Assembly (NCBI GenBank): GCA_045126215.1
Contig: JBGVOD010000051.1
Span: forward strand, 1 to 64,000
Length of the DNA stretch: 64,000 bases
DNA from: SVEL01 sp045126215
Lineage (GTDB): Bacteria; Bacillota; Clostridia; Lachnospirales; Lachnospiraceae
Reading direction: 5' to 3'
The notes under the pieces are model-generated. The model worked only from the letters and a program-made list of their open reading frames with translations, ran no database searches and had not been told where the DNA came from. Numbering within the stretch: position 1 is the stretch's first letter; the number at the start of each line of letters is the position of its first letter. Below, piece by piece: positions 62,635 to 64,000 of the stretch. The translations under genes and the position numbers were made by a program.

Positions 62635-62675
62635 TCTTAAAAGTTGATTAGAATACATGAAAGGATTAAGAAACA

Positions 62676-63383
62676 ATGGGAGAATATAAGAGAGTACTTT
62701 TAAAACTCAGTGGTGAAGCACTTGCCGGTGACAAGCATTTTGGTTTCGATGAGGAAACTGTCGTAGGAGTGGCAAAACAGGTAAAGGTATTAGTTGACAA
62801 AGGAATTGAAGTTGGTATTGTTATTGGTGGCGGAAATTTCTGGAGAGGTAGAAGCAGTGAAAAGATTGACAGAACAAAGGCTGATTCTATAGGAATGTTA
62901 GCTACAGTTATGAATTGTATATATGTGTCTGAAATATTCAGAACAGAAGGTATGAAGACACAAGTTTTAACACCTTTTGAGTGTGGTTCATTTACAAAGC
63001 TTTTTTCAAAAGACAGAGCAAATAAATATTTTGAAAAGGGAATGGTAGTATTCTTTGCTGGTGGAATTGGTCATCCATATTTTTCAACAGATATGGGTAC
63101 AGTTTTAAGAGCTATTGAAATTGAAGCTGATATTGTGTTATCAGCTAAATCAATTGATGGTGTATACGATAAAGATCCGGCAAAATATCCTGATGCAAAG
63201 AAGTTTGATGAGATTTCAATAAAAGACGTAATTGATAACAAGCTTGGCGTCATTGATTTAGCAGCATCTGTACTTGCAATGGAGAATAAAATGCCAATGT
63301 TAATTTTTGGTTTAAATGAAAAAGATAGTATTATTAATACAGTTTCCGGAAAATTTACCGGAACAAAGATTACTGTAGAATAA
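62676..63383 (+). CDS. pyrH: UMP kinase PyrH
   Basis: 235 residues. Amino-acid kinase fold: RVLLKLSGEALAGD, GIVIGGGNFWRGR, DSIGMLATVMNCI and FAGGIGHPYFSTDMG. Makes UDP from UMP with ATP and is allosterically tuned by GTP/UTP. Usually directly after tsf; here about 17 kb away. GAAAGGATTAAG precedes the ATG. frr follows after 43 bases. Confidence 0.97.
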   Translation: MGEYKRVLLKLSGEALAGDKHFGFDEETVVGVAKQVKVLVDKGIEVGIVIGGGNFWRGRSSEKIDRTKADSIGMLATVMNCIYVSEIFRTEGMKTQVLTPFECGSFTKLFSKDRANKYFEKGMVVFFAGGIGHPYFSTDMGTVLRAIEIEADIVLSAKSIDGVYDKDPAKYPDAKKFDEISIKDVIDNKLGVIDLAASVLAMENKMPMLIFGLNEKDSIINTVSGKFTGTKITVE

Positions 63384-63426
63384 TCATTATAAATAAAAAG
63401 AATATAAAAATTGAGAGGATAACAAA

Positions 63427-63981
63427 ATGGACGAGAGATTATTAGAATTTGAAGAAAAAATGGAAAAATCATACGATGCATTACTTAATGAATTTGCAAC
63501 AATCAGAGCAGGAAGAGCTAACCCACATATGTTAGATAAGTTAAGAGTTGATTATTATGGAACACCAACTCCATTCCAGCAGGTTGCAAATGTTTCTGTA
63601 CCAGAAGCAAGAATGATTCAGATTCAGCCTTGGGAAGCAAGTCTTATTAAGGAAATTGAAAAGGCAATTGTTAATTCAGATTTAGGTCTTACACCAAATA
63701 ACGACGGTAAAGTTGTTCGTATTGTTTTGCCAGAACTTACAGAAGAGAGAAGAAAAGAACTTGTTAAAGATGTAAAGAAGAAGGGCGAAAACGCTAAGGT
63801 TGCAATCAGAAATGTAAGAAGAGATGCAAATGATTTATTCAAGAAACAGAACAAAGCAAATGAAATATCAGAAGACGAAGAAAAGTCATTGGAAGCTGAA
63901 GTGCAGAAACTTACAGATAAGTTTGTAGATATGGTTGACAAGGCTATTGAAGGTAAGTCAAAAGAAATTCTTACAGTTTAA
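63427..63981 (+). CDS. frr: Ribosome recycling factor
   Basis: 184 residues, complete. Signatures EFATIRAGRANPHMLDKLRVDYYGTPTPF and the IRNVRRDANDLFKKQNKANEISEDE segment are seen. It splits post-termination ribosomes together with EF-G. GAGAGGATAAC lies upstream of the ATG. An uppS-type gene would be expected to follow but lies outside the window. Confidence 0.98.
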   Translation: MDERLLEFEEKMEKSYDALLNEFATIRAGRANPHMLDKLRVDYYGTPTPFQQVANVSVPEARMIQIQPWEASLIKEIEKAIVNSDLGLTPNNDGKVVRIVLPELTEERRKELVKDVKKKGENAKVAIRNVRRDANDLFKKQNKANEISEDEEKSLEAEVQKLTDKFVDMVDKAIEGKSKEILTV

Positions 63982-64000
63982 TTATAGAATAAATAAGATG

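Noticed and set aside
63998..64000. ATG at the window end as the start of uppS
   Set aside because: An isoprenyl transferase gene would be expected after frr, but no ribosome binding site precedes this ATG and only three bases are visible.

Overview
The window looks like a low-GC, motile, potentially spore-forming member of the Clostridia, most probably family Lachnospiraceae. The evidence is AT-rich codon use, a CodY orthologue directly upstream of one very long fla/che operon, a Bacillus/Clostridium-type flagellar gene order (flgB to sigma-28) with FliY, CheC and CheD, a sporulation sigma factor of the SigK type, and GTG/TTG starts behind strong GGAGG ribosome binding sites. I cannot name the species. 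No tRNA, rRNA, CRISPR array, insertion sequence or prophage was seen, and every convincing gene lies on the + strand.

Layout. 1-8952: housekeeping block with the end of a tRNA 5-hydroxyuridine methyltransferase (trmR), the U32-family tRNA hydroxylation gene trhP, sigK, an auxin-efflux-type carrier, a foldback repeat, the comM/yifB ATPase, dprA, topA and codY, closed by a terminator. 8953-9261: structured non-coding stretch and a strong SigA-type promoter. 9262-43191: a 34-kb fla/che operon of 39 genes covering the rod, MS ring, C ring, export apparatus, hook, stator, FlhF/FlhG, a YcgR brake, chemotaxis signalling, sigma-28, and a tail of FapA plus three poorly described proteins; it ends at a clear terminator. 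43244-45449: rpsB and tsf. 45517-50784: a Phd/VapC-type toxin-antitoxin pair running straight into a potABCD polyamine transporter. 50816-52705: a zinc-ribbon/DUF4234 membrane protein with hexapeptide repeats, and the branched-chain aminotransferase ilvE. 52804-53138: a second, larger copy of the foldback repeat. 53181-56169: queuosine precursor operon queD-queE-folE-queC-queF. 56195-57417: trpS. 57418-60463: cytoplasmic neopullulanase-like GH13 enzyme behind a hairpin that buries its own Shine-Dalgarno, then a CapA-like lipoprotein. 60522-62634: polysaccharide deacetylase and a bactofilin. 62676-63981: pyrH and frr.

How the parts relate. The flagellar operon builds basal body, hook and chemotaxis machinery and makes sigma-28. 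Flagellin, flgM, hook-associated and cap proteins, cheR and chemoreceptors are not in the window and must lie elsewhere. The translation genes rpsB-tsf and pyrH-frr, usually neighbours in Firmicutes, are separated here by about 17 kb of accessory and metabolic genes.

Most worth following up: a two-copy foldback repeat with shared terminal inverted repeats, possibly carrying an outward promoter; the RBS-burying terminator hairpin in front of the GH13 gene; an undescribed three-hairpin stretch upstream of flgB; the sigma-28/FapA/membrane-HTH tail of the flagellar operon; a palindrome lying exactly between the -35 and -10 of the toxin-antitoxin promoter; an EF-Ts with a large insertion; and a SigK lacking a pro-sequence.
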